A stretch of 33,859 nt of DNA from Oscillospiraceae bacterium (GCA_015066325.1 SVOP01000008.1:1-33859), one strand, 5' to 3'. Numbered from the stretch's first letter, positions 1 to 8,749 are shown. The notes: a model not told the origin generated them from the letters alone. Translations and numbers: made by a program.

Positions 1-1
1 C

Positions 2-1807
2 AAATGGCTTCTTACTGATGTTCTCCGTGATGAATGGGGCTTCAAGGGTATGATTGTTACTGACTGGGGTGCAGAAAATGACCGTGTTGCAGGTCTTCTT
101 GCAGGTCAGGAGCTTGAAATGCCCACTTCAAACGGTCTTGGTAACAGTCAGATTGTTGAAGCAGTTAAGGACGGCAGAATTCCCGAAGAATTCCTTGATA
201 AAATGGTTGATAACGTTCTTACAGTTATTATGAAATCCAAGGAAGTTCTCGGTGATTATACATACGATAAGGACGCTCATCATCAGAAAGCCCGTGAAAT
301 TGCAGGTCAATGTATGGTGCTTCTTAAAAATGATGATGCCGTTCTTCCTCTTAAAAAGAATGCAAATATTGCAGTTATCGGTGAAATGGCTAAAAAGCCC
401 CGTTATCAGGGTGCAGGCTCTTCACTTGTTAACGCAATTAAGGTTGACTGCGCTTATGATGAAATTCTCGCAAAGGGTGCAAAGGTTACTTATGCTCCCG
501 GCTATTCAACCGCAAAGAAAAACAAGATTTCCGACGAGCAGTTTATTGCAGAAGCTGTTGAAGCAGCAAAGGGCAAGGATGCAGTTATTCTCTTCATCGG
601 TCTTACAGAGGAATTTGAATCCGAGGGCTTTGACCGCCGTCATTTAGGTATTCCTGCCCTTCACACAAAGCTTGTTGATGCAGTTACAGCAGTAAACGAA
701 AATGTTGTTGTTGCTCTTTCAGGCGGTTCAGCTATTGAAATGCCCTGGGCGAATAAGGTTAGGGGTATTCTTAACTGTGTTCTCGGTGGTGAAGCTTCAG
801 GCAGTGCTGCAGCAGATATTATCTTCGGTGATGTTAACCCCAGCGGTAAGCTTGCAGAAACATATCCTCTTTCACTTTCCGATAATCCCTCTTATAACTA
901 CTACCCCGGTTACTCTGCATCAGTTGAATACAAGGAAAGCGTTTTCGTGGGTTACAGATACTATGACACCGCAGAAAAGAATGTTCTCTTCCCCTTCGGT
1001 TATGGTCTTTCTTACACCAACTTTGAATACAGCGATATTAAGCTTTCTGCTGATTCTATTAAAGATACAGATAAAGTTACTGTTTCCTTTAAGATTAAAA
1101 ACATTGGCTCTGTTGACGGTGCAGAGGTTGCTCAGGTTTACGTAACAGATAATGAAAGCACAATTTACAGACCCAAGCAGGAGCTTAAAGGCTTTAAGAA
1201 GGTATTCCTTAAAGCAGGTGAAGAAAAGGAAGTTTCCATTGAGCTTTCCAAACGTGCGTTCGCTTACTATAACGTAAACATTCACGATTGGCACGTTGAA
1301 AGCGGTAAATTCACCATTAATGTTGGTTCATCAAGCCGTGATATTAAGCTCACTGCTGAGCTTAATGTTGAATCAACAGTTGAAGCAGTAATCCCCGATT
1401 ACAGAGCAACTGCTGCTAAATACTACACAGCAGATATTATGGACATTAAAGACGAGGAATTCGTTGCAGTTCTCGGAAGAGAGCTTCCTCCTCGCGAAAT
1501 CAAGGCTTATCCTAACCTTACTCTTGTTAACACAATTGAAGATTCTGCTGCTGGTAAAAACGGTGGCAAAATCGTAAGACTTATCAAAAAGCTTGTTGGT
1601 GAAGAGAGTATGGCTTCAGGTATTGCTTTACAGCTCCCAATCAAGAACCTTATTTCAATGAGCTTTGGTATTTTCAGTCCAAAAATGGCTGAACAGCTTC
1701 TTGACATTCTTAATGACAAGAAACCTCTTGTTCGCGGTATTACTGTAATGATTGTTAAAGCAATCCCATCCGTTATCAAAGGTATTCCCAATCTTATGAA
1801 GATATAA
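2..1807 (+). CDS. Glycoside hydrolase family 3 beta-glucosidase, 5'-truncated by window edge
   Basis: The GH3 reading frame is open from base 2 (K-W-L-L-T-D-V-L-R..), upstream of the ATG at 50, so the ORF-track start is internal and the gene begins outside the window. The motif VTDWGA near the start matches the GH3 nucleophile region (the Asp of S/T-D-W). Next come the GH3 C-terminal alpha/beta sandwich (GSSLVN, EFESEGFDR, GGEASGSAAADIIFGDVNPSGKL), then a fibronectin-III-like domain (PFGYGLSYTNFEYS through ELSKRAFAYY). The last ~120 residues form an extra C-terminal segment (LPPREIK.. to ..IPNLMKI), a type I recall from other clostridial GH3 enzymes. GH3 enzymes remove terminal beta-linked sugars from oligosaccharides. 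No signal peptide can be judged because the N-terminus is missing. Exact substrate is unknown; beta-glucoside is the default. Confidence 0.93.
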   Translation, partial: KWLLTDVLRDEWGFKGMIVTDWGAENDRVAGLLAGQELEMPTSNGLGNSQIVEAVKDGRIPEEFLDKMVDNVLTVIMKSKEVLGDYTYDKDAHHQKAREIAGQCMVLLKNDDAVLPLKKNANIAVIGEMAKKPRYQGAGSSLVNAIKVDCAYDEILAKGAKVTYAPGYSTAKKNKISDEQFIAEAVEAAKGKDAVILFIGLTEEFESEGFDRRHLGIPALHTKLVDAVTAVNENVVVALSGGSAIEMPWANKVRGILNCVLGGEASGSAAADIIFGDVNPSGKLAETYPLSLSDNPSYNYYPGYSASVEYKESVFVGYRYYDTAEKNVLFPFGYGLSYTNFEYSDIKLSADSIKDTDKVTVSFKIKNIGSVDGAEVAQVYVTDNESTIYRPKQELKGFKKVFLKAGEEKEVSIELSKRAFAYYNVNIHDWHVESGKFTINVGSSSRDIKLTAELNVESTVEAVIPDYRATAAKYYTADIMDIKDEEFVAVLGRELPPREIKAYPNLTLVNTIEDSAAGKNGGKIVRLIKKLVGEESMASGIALQLPIKNLISMSFGIFSPKMAEQLLDILNDKKPLVRGITVMIVKAIPSVIKGIPNLMKI

Positions 1808-1821
1808 AGTTTTATTGAAAT

Positions 1822-1861
1822 CACCCCAACAGATTTAACATCTGTCGGGGTGTTGCTTTTT
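1822..1861 (+). terminator. Intrinsic terminator of the GH3 gene
   Basis: CACCCCAACAGAT (1822-1834) pairs with ATCTGTCGGGGTG (1840-1852) around a 5-nt loop with one A-C mismatch, followed by TTGCTTTTTAT. It lies 15 bases after the GH3 stop codon. The opposite strand lacks a T-run, so it serves the plus strand. Confidence 0.88.
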
Positions 1862-1909
1862 ATATCATTATTTATATTGCTTGTTTTCAGATTTTCACAT
1901 TTTTGTAGC

Positions 1910-2608
1910 CTATGCTTCCTTTACGGTTTTATTTATGTACACCGCATACAAAAAGGGAACTATCATCAGAAACACGGGTACAACGTAAAGAGAAAGCTTA
2001 TTTTCTACGTTGAATATTGAAATTGCGTTGTTAACGGAATGTGTCACTATGCAAGGCACAAGAGATTTACTTTTATAAAATATAATTACAAAAAGATAGC
2101 CTAATGCCGTAGCGTAGCCTATCTGCATTAACGTAGGTACTAAATCCGCACCGTTGAACAGATTGATGATATGACCTACACCAAAGGTAATTGTGCTGAC
2201 TACTATAGCAAGCTTTACGTTATCCTTTGCCATCATTTTAAAAAGAAAGCCTCGGAAAACAACCTCTTCTATAAAGCCTACGTTAAGCATAATAAGAATG
2301 TGAAAAATTATTTCACTGTAAGAGTGATTTATGTTGATTCCGTTCCATAAATTAACAGAAACAATTAAAACCAAGGGTATAAAGAATAAATATTTTTTCG
2401 GATTTTTCACCCTTGTCAAGCCATAATATGAAACTCTTTTCAAGCATATCATCAATACAATTAACCCGAGTGATAAAATAGTATTTACAATAGCAGTTCT
2501 GTAATCATTAGAGCCAAAACTTTGTAAGCATAATGAGTTAGTTACCAGATATAAAGCTATCAGCAAGATACAAAAAAGCGGTTCATATTTTTCAAAAATT
2601 CTTTTCAT
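1910..2608 (-). CDS. CPBP-family intramembrane metalloprotease (CAAX/Abi type)
   Basis: A multi-pass membrane protein with the three CPBP (Abi/Rce1-like) motifs in order: EEVVFRG (EExxxR), FGVGHIINLF (FxxxH) and HSVNNAIS (HxxxN/D). The family comprises intramembrane proteases related to CAAX prenyl endopeptidase; bacterial members act in bacteriocin immunity or regulated proteolysis, mostly with unknown substrates. The ORF track starts at 2629, but the ATG at 2608 (MKRIFEKYEPL) has a better spaced GGGTG upstream and places a hydrophobic helix near the N-terminus. It follows the pyrimidine phosphorylase gene by a few dozen bases on the same strand, so it is probably the last gene of the nucleoside operon, although a functional link is not evident. 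Family assignment is firm; role is unknown. Confidence 0.85.
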   Translation of the reverse strand: MKRIFEKYEPLFCILLIALYLVTNSLCLQSFGSNDYRTAIVNTILSLGLIVLMICLKRVSYYGLTRVKNPKKYLFFIPLVLIVSVNLWNGININHSYSEIIFHILIMLNVGFIEEVVFRGFLFKMMAKDNVKLAIVVSTITFGVGHIINLFNGADLVPTLMQIGYATALGYLFVIIFYKSKSLVPCIVTHSVNNAISIFNVENKLSLYVVPVFLMIVPFLYAVYINKTVKEA

Positions 2609-2647
2609 ATTGTGCACCCGACAAACCATACTTTACGGAAATTTCAA

Positions 2648-3949
2648 TCACTTTATTATACCCCATACCAAAGTCTTTTCACTTACGGGCTTTTCTGAAA
2701 AATCCAAAGCTGACAAAAACTTTTCTTTTGAAGAATTAAATGACTTTTCGTTACAGGAATAAAGTGTTGCAAGGATATCACCTTTCTCTACTTTATCACC
2801 TGTTTTTTTATTGAGCACAATTCCTGCACTCATATCGATTGTATCTTCTTTTGTTTCTCTGCCTGCACCGAGAATCACGGAAGCTATACCTATTTTTTCC
2901 GCATCCATTTTAGAAATATAGCCGTCATTCTCTGCTTTTATTTCATAAGTATGTTCTGCTTTCGGGAAAAGGTCGGTATTTTCAATCCATTTTGCATTTC
3001 CGCCTTGAGAAGAAATCCACTCTTTGAATTTTTCAAAGGCTTTGCCTGAAACAAGTACCTCTTCCGTTAATTTTCTTGCTTCATCAACGGAAATGTTTTT
3101 TGAAAGGGAAACGATTTCCGAAGAAAGAGTAAGGCAAACCTCTTTTAAATCCTCAGGACCGTTATTTTTGAGAACATCAATTGCTTCAATAACCTCAAGG
3201 GAATTGCCGATATTGTTACCCAAGGGTCTGTCCATATTTGTAATAACTGCCGCAGTATTTCTTCCACAGTTATTTCCGATTTTAACCATTGCCTCTGCTA
3301 ATTCCTTTGCATCCTCGGGAGTTTTCATAAATGCACCCGAACCACATTTAACATCGAGAACAATTGTATGTGACCCTGCGGCAAGCTTTTTGCTCATAAT
3401 GCTTGAAGCAATAAGTGAAAGATTATCAACAGTTGCGGTAACATCGCGAAGGGCATAAAGCTTTTTGTCGGCAGGGGTAAGATTCCCTGTTTGGCCAACA
3501 ACCGCAACACCGTTTTTCTCCACCTGACTGAAAAATTCGTCGGGTGAAAGAGCGGTATTAAAGCCCTCAATGGATTCAAGCTTATCAATAGTTCCGCCTG
3601 TGTGACCTAAGCCACGACCACTCATTTTCGCCATAACGCAACCGAGAGCTGAAACAATGGGCGCAACAATTAATGTTGTTTTATCACCAACTCCGCCCGT
3701 ACTGTGTTTATCAACAGTCAAATCGCCAAATCGGGATAAATCAACCGTATCTCCTGAATGTGCCATTGCCAGAGTCAAATCTGCAGTTTCTCTTTCATTC
3801 ATACCTTGAAAGAAAATCGCCATGCAAAGTGCAGACGCCTGATAATCGTGAATGCTGCCATCAACATAGCCTTTTATAAAAAACTCTATTTCCTCTTTTG
3901 AAAGAGCAAAGCCATCACGTTTCTTTTTAATAATATCGTAAATTCTCAT
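2648..3949 (-). CDS. pdp: Pyrimidine-nucleoside phosphorylase
   Basis: Cleaves uridine/thymidine/deoxyuridine with phosphate to give a free base and (deoxy)ribose 1-phosphate. The 433-residue length is typical of the family. Family signatures are clear: KHSTGGVGDKTTLIVAP (phosphate-binding loop), SGRGLGHTGGTIDKLES, the all-alpha N-terminal domain (residues 1-65), and the C-terminal barrel-sandwich domain with DGYISKMDAEKIG. The ATG at 3949 is preceded by GAGG seven bases upstream. It lies 171 bases after cdd in a minus-strand run deoD-deoB-cdd-pdp, and phosphopentomutase upstream consumes its sugar product. From sequence alone Pdp cannot be separated with certainty from thymidine phosphorylase (DeoA); Firmicute context favours the broad-specificity Pdp. 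Confidence 0.95.
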   Translation of the reverse strand: MRIYDIIKKKRDGFALSKEEIEFFIKGYVDGSIHDYQASALCMAIFFQGMNERETADLTLAMAHSGDTVDLSRFGDLTVDKHSTGGVGDKTTLIVAPIVSALGCVMAKMSGRGLGHTGGTIDKLESIEGFNTALSPDEFFSQVEKNGVAVVGQTGNLTPADKKLYALRDVTATVDNLSLIASSIMSKKLAAGSHTIVLDVKCGSGAFMKTPEDAKELAEAMVKIGNNCGRNTAAVITNMDRPLGNNIGNSLEVIEAIDVLKNNGPEDLKEVCLTLSSEIVSLSKNISVDEARKLTEEVLVSGKAFEKFKEWISSQGGNAKWIENTDLFPKAEHTYEIKAENDGYISKMDAEKIGIASVILGAGRETKEDTIDMSAGIVLNKKTGDKVEKGDILATLYSCNEKSFNSSKEKFLSALDFSEKPVSEKTLVWGIIK

Positions 3950-3965
3950 AATTACCTCGTTTTTA

Positions 3966-4112
3966 GATGCCAGTTACCAGATGCCGGATGCCAGACTTTA
4001 TGCATCAGCAACTGTTATCGTCTAAATGTTTACCACCCTACAATTAAGCCAAAAACAATTAGAAAAATAAAACTGTTATGACAATTCTGGTATCTGGGAT
4101 CTGGCATCTGGA
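3966..4112. repeat. Intergenic inverted repeat built of ~10-bp CCAGATGC-like units
   Basis: The gap between cdd and pdp starts and ends with short tandem units related to CCAGATGCC. The 19 bases at 3977-3995 (ccagatgccggatgccaga) match the reverse complement of 4093-4111 at 17 of 19 positions, enclosing ~97 bases. The two arms could form a long stem in the operon transcript. No coding sense is apparent. Its role (attenuator, processing site or decayed mobile repeat) is unknown. Confidence 0.7.
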
Positions 4113-4120
4113 ATCTTACA

Positions 4121-4528
4121 TTATTTCACATTCTCCGGACTGAATGACAACGGTAAAAGGTCCTTCAATGTAACAGTTTTATAACTATCTGCCGTTTCGC
4201 CTAAGAGGATTTCAAAATCATCCTTACAAAATTCTCTTAAAACCTGTCGGCAAACTCCGCAGGGAGCAAAAATGCCGTTGATTATTCCGCCTTTTCCGCC
4301 AACAACAGCGATTTTTGAAAACTCTTTTTCTCCCTCGGAAACCGCCTTGAAAATTGCAACTCTTTCCGCACAGATTGTCGGGCCAAAAGCGGCATTTTCA
4401 ATATTTGTTCCCGTAAAAGCCTTACCGTTTTTACAAAGAAGCGCCGCACCCACCTTGCAGTTTGAATAGGGTGAATATGAATTTTTCATAGCAGCTTTTG
4501 CTAATCCGTATAATTCTTTATCCGTCAT
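4121..4528 (-). CDS. cdd: Cytidine deaminase
   Basis: Hydrolytically deaminates cytidine and deoxycytidine to uridine and deoxyuridine, which the neighbouring pyrimidine phosphorylase can cleave. The 135-aa length matches the small tetrameric, zinc-dependent class. Catalytic zinc motifs are complete: CAERVA (Cys-Ala-Glu, with the proton-shuttling Glu) and PCGVCRQ (two Cys ligands). The N-terminal substrate segment YSPYSNCKVGAALL is also typical. The ATG at 4528 starts four bases after the deoB stop, with the ribosome site (AAAGAG) inside the deoB end, so the two are translationally coupled. Confidence 0.96.
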   Translation of the reverse strand: MTDKELYGLAKAAMKNSYSPYSNCKVGAALLCKNGKAFTGTNIENAAFGPTICAERVAIFKAVSEGEKEFSKIAVVGGKGGIINGIFAPCGVCRQVLREFCKDDFEILLGETADSYKTVTLKDLLPLSFSPENVK

Positions 4529-4532
4529 AAAA

Positions 4533-5657
4533 TCACTCTTTTATAAGATTTTCTTTAACTGTTTTTGAAATATAATCAAAACCATTTATTGTACCGAGAT
4601 TTTCGGGTTCAATATTTTCACCATAAAGCACAAAGGGCACACATTCTCTTGTGTGGTCTGTGCCTTTATAGAGAGGGTCGCAGCCGTGGTCGGCAGTGAT
4701 TATGAGAGTATCATCTGTTCTCATATTTTTAATAAAACCTCTCAACCATTTATCAAATTCTGCAACTGCTTCAGCATAGCCGTCAACATCTCTTCTGTGA
4801 CCATAAACCATATCGAAATCAACAAGATTTACAAAACAAAGTCCGTTGAACTCTTTATTCTGATACTCGGTTGTTTTATTCATTCCGTCCTGATTATTCT
4901 GAGTAAATACATACTCAGTAAGACCTTTACCTGCAAAAATATCGTGAATTTTACCAACACCGATAACATCAAAGCCTTTATTTTTTAAGGTATCAAGCAT
5001 TGTTTCTTTCGGTGGCTCAATGGAAAAATCGTGACGGTTGGCAGTTCTTTTAAACGGGTATTCAGCCTCAAAGGGTCTTGCGATAACTCTGCCAACACCA
5101 AACTCGCCTTTAAGAATTTCTCTTGCAATTGTGCAGTATTCATATAATTTTTCGGGTGGAACAATACTTTCGTGGGCGGCAATCTGAAAAACGCTATCCG
5201 CAGATGTATAAACAATTAAATCACCTGTTTTAAGATGTTCTTCACCAAAATCTTTAATAACTTCAGTTCCCGAATAGGTTTTGTTGCAGATAACTCCTCT
5301 GCCTGTTTTTTCAGAAAATTCTTTTAATATGATTTCGGGAAATCCGTTTGGGAAAGTGGGTAAGGGCTTTTCGGAAACCACCCCTGCAATTTCCCAATGA
5401 CCGATTGTGGTATCTTTACCCTTTGATTTTTCAGAAAGTCTTGCTACCTTGCTTTTAAGCTCACCGTCACCTAAAAAGGAAAGTCCGTCAATATTGGTAT
5501 AGCCCATTGAACGAAGCGTATCTATATTAAAATTTTTGGATTTTGAAATTGATTTTATGGTGTTTGCGCCATCATCCCCGAAGTCTTTTGCGTCAGGTGC
5601 ATCACCTATACCGCAACTGTCAAGAACGATGAGAAACACTCTTTTTATTTCATTCAT
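4533..5657 (-). CDS. deoB: Phosphopentomutase
   Basis: Interconverts ribose 1-phosphate/ribose 5-phosphate and the deoxyribose equivalents, linking nucleoside phosphorolysis to central metabolism. The protein (374 aa, slightly shorter than the ~390 aa common in Firmicutes) belongs to the alkaline-phosphatase superfamily. The metal/active-site N-terminus VLDSCGIGDAPDAKDFGD, the KDTTIGHWE segment and C-terminal ITADHGCDPLYKGTDHTRE supply the two-metal ligands. Its ATG (5657) overlaps the deoD stop by 8 bases (ATGAATGA), indicating coupled translation. The deoxyribose-phosphate aldolase deoC is not in this window. Confidence 0.96.
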   Translation of the reverse strand: MNEIKRVFLIVLDSCGIGDAPDAKDFGDDGANTIKSISKSKNFNIDTLRSMGYTNIDGLSFLGDGELKSKVARLSEKSKGKDTTIGHWEIAGVVSEKPLPTFPNGFPEIILKEFSEKTGRGVICNKTYSGTEVIKDFGEEHLKTGDLIVYTSADSVFQIAAHESIVPPEKLYEYCTIAREILKGEFGVGRVIARPFEAEYPFKRTANRHDFSIEPPKETMLDTLKNKGFDVIGVGKIHDIFAGKGLTEYVFTQNNQDGMNKTTEYQNKEFNGLCFVNLVDFDMVYGHRRDVDGYAEAVAEFDKWLRGFIKNMRTDDTLIITADHGCDPLYKGTDHTRECVPFVLYGENIEPENLGTINGFDYISKTVKENLIKE

Positions 5658-6393
5658 TCGCTAATCTTACCGCCGTTTCAAGTGAAAGCTTCATCATATC
5701 TGTAAATGAATTCTGTCTGTCATCAGAAGAAAGAGCTTCCCCTGTTACAAGGTGGTCGGAAACTGTAAGAATGGCGAGAGCTCTCTTACCGCTTCTTGCG
5801 GCATTCATATAAAGAGCAGCCGCTTCCATTTCCACACCTAAAACACCCATTTTTCTCCATAAATCCGCAGAGGTCATACCCTCGGGAACGTTCTCGTTAT
5901 CATTATAGAATGTATCGGAAGAAATAACATTACCAACAACAAAGGAAAGCTTCATTTCTTCTGCAATATCAGCGGAGGTGTTGAGAAGCTTATAATCTGC
6001 AATGGGGGCAAAGGTGCCGGGGAGATTAAAGGTATGAGCATAGTTTGAGTCGGTGCAAGCACCCTGAGCGATTATAATATCTCTTACTTTAACCTTTTCG
6101 CACATACCCCCTGCAGAACCAACACGAATGATATTTTCAACGCCGAAAAAGTTGAAGAGCTCATAACTATAAATCCCTATTGAGGGCATACCCATTCCCG
6201 AAGCCATAACGGAAACAGGAGTACCCTTATAAGTACCCGTATAACCGTGAATACCACGGACATTATTAACTAATTTTGCATCCTCGAGAAAGTTTTCTGC
6301 AATAAATTTTGCTCTCAAGGGGTCACCGGGCATAAGCACGGTTTTAGCAAAATCCTCAGGGACTGCATTAATGTGTGGAGTTGGATAATTCAT
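5650..6393 (-). CDS. deoD: Purine-nucleoside phosphorylase, DeoD (hexameric, trimer-of-dimers) type
   Basis: Phosphorolyses purine (deoxy)nucleosides to base plus sugar 1-phosphate. Hallmarks include TPHINA near the N-terminus, VLMPGDPLRAKFIA (phosphate/ribose site), GIHGYTGTYKG, ASGMGMPSIGIYSYEL, IRVGSAGG, GVEMEAAALY (ribose-binding Met-Glu) and TVSDHL with the catalytic Asp near the C-terminus. At 247 aa it is close to the usual ~235. The ATG at 6393 has an excellent AGGAG eight bases upstream. It is the first gene of the minus-strand salvage run deoD-deoB-cdd-pdp. A -10-like TACAAT lies upstream but no good -35, so the promoter is not called. Confidence 0.96.
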   Translation of the reverse strand: MNYPTPHINAVPEDFAKTVLMPGDPLRAKFIAENFLEDAKLVNNVRGIHGYTGTYKGTPVSVMASGMGMPSIGIYSYELFNFFGVENIIRVGSAGGMCEKVKVRDIIIAQGACTDSNYAHTFNLPGTFAPIADYKLLNTSADIAEEMKLSFVVGNVISSDTFYNDNENVPEGMTSADLWRKMGVLGVEMEAAALYMNAARSGKRALAILTVSDHLVTGEALSSDDRQNSFTDMMKLSLETAVRLANE

Positions 6394-6873
6394 AACTTTT
6401 TTCTCCTAAATAAATTTAATTGTATTTAATTCGGAATTAGGAATTGGCTTCGCAAGGTGTGAAGATAAGAGAATGAATTTGCGGTGTTTTGAACCTGCCT
6501 TCGAAGGCGGGGGGACCGTCTTAAAAAGAATAAAAGCTTTGTGTTTTGTACCAAGCGAGCCTATCGTAAAGGTAAAGAATAAAGTATGGCGGAACGGTGG
6601 GTGGTTCTTGACGCGACCTTAGGAGCGTCATTGAAGCGTAAGCTTCGACTGTAATAAACTAACTTTCATAATAACTTTATTACAGTTTCACCTTACGGTG
6701 AAATGTTGCTTTGCAACAAAGAACCTTTCGTCACGAAAAATCAAGAATTTTCGTGCCACCTTCCTTTGAAGGAAGGCTAAAACTACGGTAACTGTATTCA
6801 ACTAATTATATTTATGCTAAATCTCTGGCATCTTTTATAATTGCGACCACACCCGAAGCTTGCCACTTGCAAC
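6394..6873. repeat. 480-bp non-coding spacer made of consecutive palindromes
   Basis: No credible ORF exists here. From 6497 to 6776 at least seven short inverted repeats follow one another: GCCTTCGAAGGC (6497-6508), GACGC/GCGTC (6610-6629), GAAGC/GCTTC (6633-6646), CTGTAATAAA/TTTATTACAG (6649-6685), TTTCACC/GGTGAAA (6686-6703), GTTGC/GCAAC (6705-6717), CACGAAAA/TTTTCGTG (6732-6755) and CCTTCCTT/AAGGAAGG (6759-6776). The last three, read on the minus strand, resemble the 'GAAGGTGGCACG..CGTGACG..' palindromic intergenic repeat that I recall as abundant in gut Clostridia. That family resemblance is from memory and not checked by search. The flanks (6421-6450 and 6840-6873) are simple AT-rich sequence. 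It may also act as transcription barrier between the convergent-facing ends of the ABC and deo units. Confidence 0.72.
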
Positions 6874-8643
6874 TTAAACTTTATACATTTTGTACATTGT
6901 CGAATATAGTCCGCCTTGAGCAACAAGCTCTTCGTGGTTACCGCTTTCGGCTATGCCGTCCTTTGTAACAACAAGTATTTTATCTGCATTTTTAATTGTT
7001 GTAAGTCTGTGGGCAACGGTTATGGTTGTTCTGCCCGACGCCAGTCTTTCCAAGGACTGCTGAACAAGATATTCGCTTTCGTTATCGAGAGCACTTGTTG
7101 CCTCGTCAAGAATAAGTATTTTCGGATTTTTAAGGAATACTCGTGCAATGCTGATTCTCTGCTTCTGACCACCTGAAAGCTTAACACCTCTTTCACCCAC
7201 ATAGGTATCAAAGCCGTCCGGGAGCTTATCAATGAATTCTTCTGCACCTGCAAGGCGAGCAGCCTCTCTGATTTCCTCTTCAGTTGCACCGGGTCTGCCG
7301 TATTCAATGTTTTCTCTTACAGTACCGGAGAATAAATACACATCTTGTTGTACTACACCAATATTCTCACGAAGACTTTTAAGTGTTACATCGCGGATAT
7401 CTGTTCCGTCAATTTTTATACTACCCTCAGTAAGCTCATAAAAACGGGGTATAAGATTGCAAATTGTTGTTTTACCGCCACCTGAGGGACCAACAAGAGC
7501 ATAACTTTCGCCACTGCCTATACTGATATTTATATTATCAAGAATTTCATCCGTATCATCGGAATATTTAAAGGTCACGTTCTGAAAATCAATTGTACCC
7601 TCTTTAACAACAAGCTCTTTTGCGTTTTCTTTATCCTTAATGGTGGGCTCAGTATCCATAATTTCAGCAAAGCGCTCGATACCTGTCATACCTCTCTGGA
7701 ACTGCTCAGCAAAGTCTATAATTTTTCTGATAGAGGTAAGAAGAGTTGAGATATAAAGAAGATATGCAATGTAGTCCGCCGCACTGATTTTTCCGCCAAC
7801 AAGAGCAAAGGCACCTGCAACAACTATGAGAATATACATTACACCCTCAAAAACTCTGTTAATGGAGCTGTGAGAGCCCATATATTTGTAAACTCTGGAC
7901 TTTATTTCAAGGAATTTTTCGTTACCCTTTTTGAATTTCTTTTCTTCAATATTTTCGTTTGCAAAGGACTTTACAACGCGAACACCTAAAAGAGAATCCT
8001 CAATCTGTGAGTTTAATTCACCAACAATCACACGGGATTCACGGAAGCCGTCCTTCATACGCTTTCTGAAATATCTGAGACAAACCGCCATAACGGGAAT
8101 AACCGCAAAAAGAAGAAGAGTAAGAGGAAGATTTATAAAGCTTAAAATTGTGAATGACACAACAATTTTAATACCTGCAATAAAAAACTCTTCGGGGCAA
8201 TGGTGGGCAAACTCCGTAACATCAAATAAATCGCTTGTGATACGTGACATTATTGTTCCCACTTTTGTATTGTCATAATAGGAATAGGAAAGCTTCTGCA
8301 GATGCTCGAATAAATCCTTTCGCATCTTCGTTTCCATTTTTGTTCCCATAATATGACCAACTGATGCCATATAATAGTTTGCAACCGCATCAATTATTCT
8401 CATAACAAGATATGCACCACCCACACCAAGAATAATTGCAGGGGTCAGCTTGGATATATCTGTTGTTACCGCATCCGTTATAAAACGAACTATCAAAGGA
8501 AGTGCAAGCTCACAAACAGTTGTAAGCGAAGCACAGAACAAATCGAATATTAAGGTTTTTATATGTAATTTATAGTATGGCAAAAAGCGTTTTATAAGCT
8601 TACTCGTACCTGTTTTTCTCTCTTGATTTTTTCCTCTTTTCAT
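6874..8643 (-). CDS. ABC exporter half-transporter (fused permease and ATPase)
   Basis: A 589-aa type IV ABC exporter: an N-terminal six-helix membrane domain (about residues 25-320) then an ATP-binding domain. The ATPase has Walker A GPSGGGKTT (~380), signature LSGGQKQRISIAR (~490), Walker B ILILDEATSALD (~515) and H-loop VAHRLTTI (~543). Such half-transporters form homo- or heterodimers exporting lipids, drugs or peptides; no C39 peptidase domain is present, so it is not a peptide-processing exporter. No partner half-transporter gene is adjacent, which suggests a homodimer. The ATG at 8643 has only a weak GA-rich ribosome site. It lies downstream of the histidine kinase but is separated from it by a terminator. 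Substrate cannot be inferred. Confidence 0.93.
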   Translation of the reverse strand: MKRGKNQERKTGTSKLIKRFLPYYKLHIKTLIFDLFCASLTTVCELALPLIVRFITDAVTTDISKLTPAIILGVGGAYLVMRIIDAVANYYMASVGHIMGTKMETKMRKDLFEHLQKLSYSYYDNTKVGTIMSRITSDLFDVTEFAHHCPEEFFIAGIKIVVSFTILSFINLPLTLLLFAVIPVMAVCLRYFRKRMKDGFRESRVIVGELNSQIEDSLLGVRVVKSFANENIEEKKFKKGNEKFLEIKSRVYKYMGSHSSINRVFEGVMYILIVVAGAFALVGGKISAADYIAYLLYISTLLTSIRKIIDFAEQFQRGMTGIERFAEIMDTEPTIKDKENAKELVVKEGTIDFQNVTFKYSDDTDEILDNINISIGSGESYALVGPSGGGKTTICNLIPRFYELTEGSIKIDGTDIRDVTLKSLRENIGVVQQDVYLFSGTVRENIEYGRPGATEEEIREAARLAGAEEFIDKLPDGFDTYVGERGVKLSGGQKQRISIARVFLKNPKILILDEATSALDNESEYLVQQSLERLASGRTTITVAHRLTTIKNADKILVVTKDGIAESGNHEELVAQGGLYSTMYKMYKV

Positions 8644-8681
8644 TTTCTGTTTCTCTCTTCTCTCTGAAAACCAAAATTTTA

Positions 8682-8711
8682 CATATACATTTTATCACAT
8701 AATTTTTTCAA
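8682..8711 (-). promoter_or_regulatory. Possible sigma-A promoter for the ABC exporter
   Basis: On the minus strand TTGAAA (8706-8711) is followed after 18 bases by TATATG (8682-8687), 38 bases before the ATG. The -35 overlaps the T-run of the preceding terminator. The -10 is imperfect, so this is tentative. Confidence 0.3.
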
Positions 8712-8741
8712 AAAAAAGAGGTATAGCAAAAACTATACCTC
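8705..8741 (-). terminator. Intrinsic terminator after the histidine kinase gene
   Basis: On the minus strand GAGGTATAG pairs with CTATACCTC (8718-8741) around a 6-nt loop and is followed by an eight-T run. It starts nine bases after the kinase stop codon and separates the two-component operon from the ABC exporter gene. Confidence 0.88.
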
Positions 8742-8749
8742 AAATTAAT

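Noticed and set aside
3024-3458. 144-aa plus-strand ORF opposite pdp
   Set aside because: Antisense shadow of a highly conserved gene, no ribosome site, Ser/Leu-rich composition typical of a shadow frame.
6394-6873. CRISPR array or riboswitch
   Set aside because: The palindromes differ in sequence and length, with no regular repeat-spacer pattern; no conserved riboswitch core was recognised.
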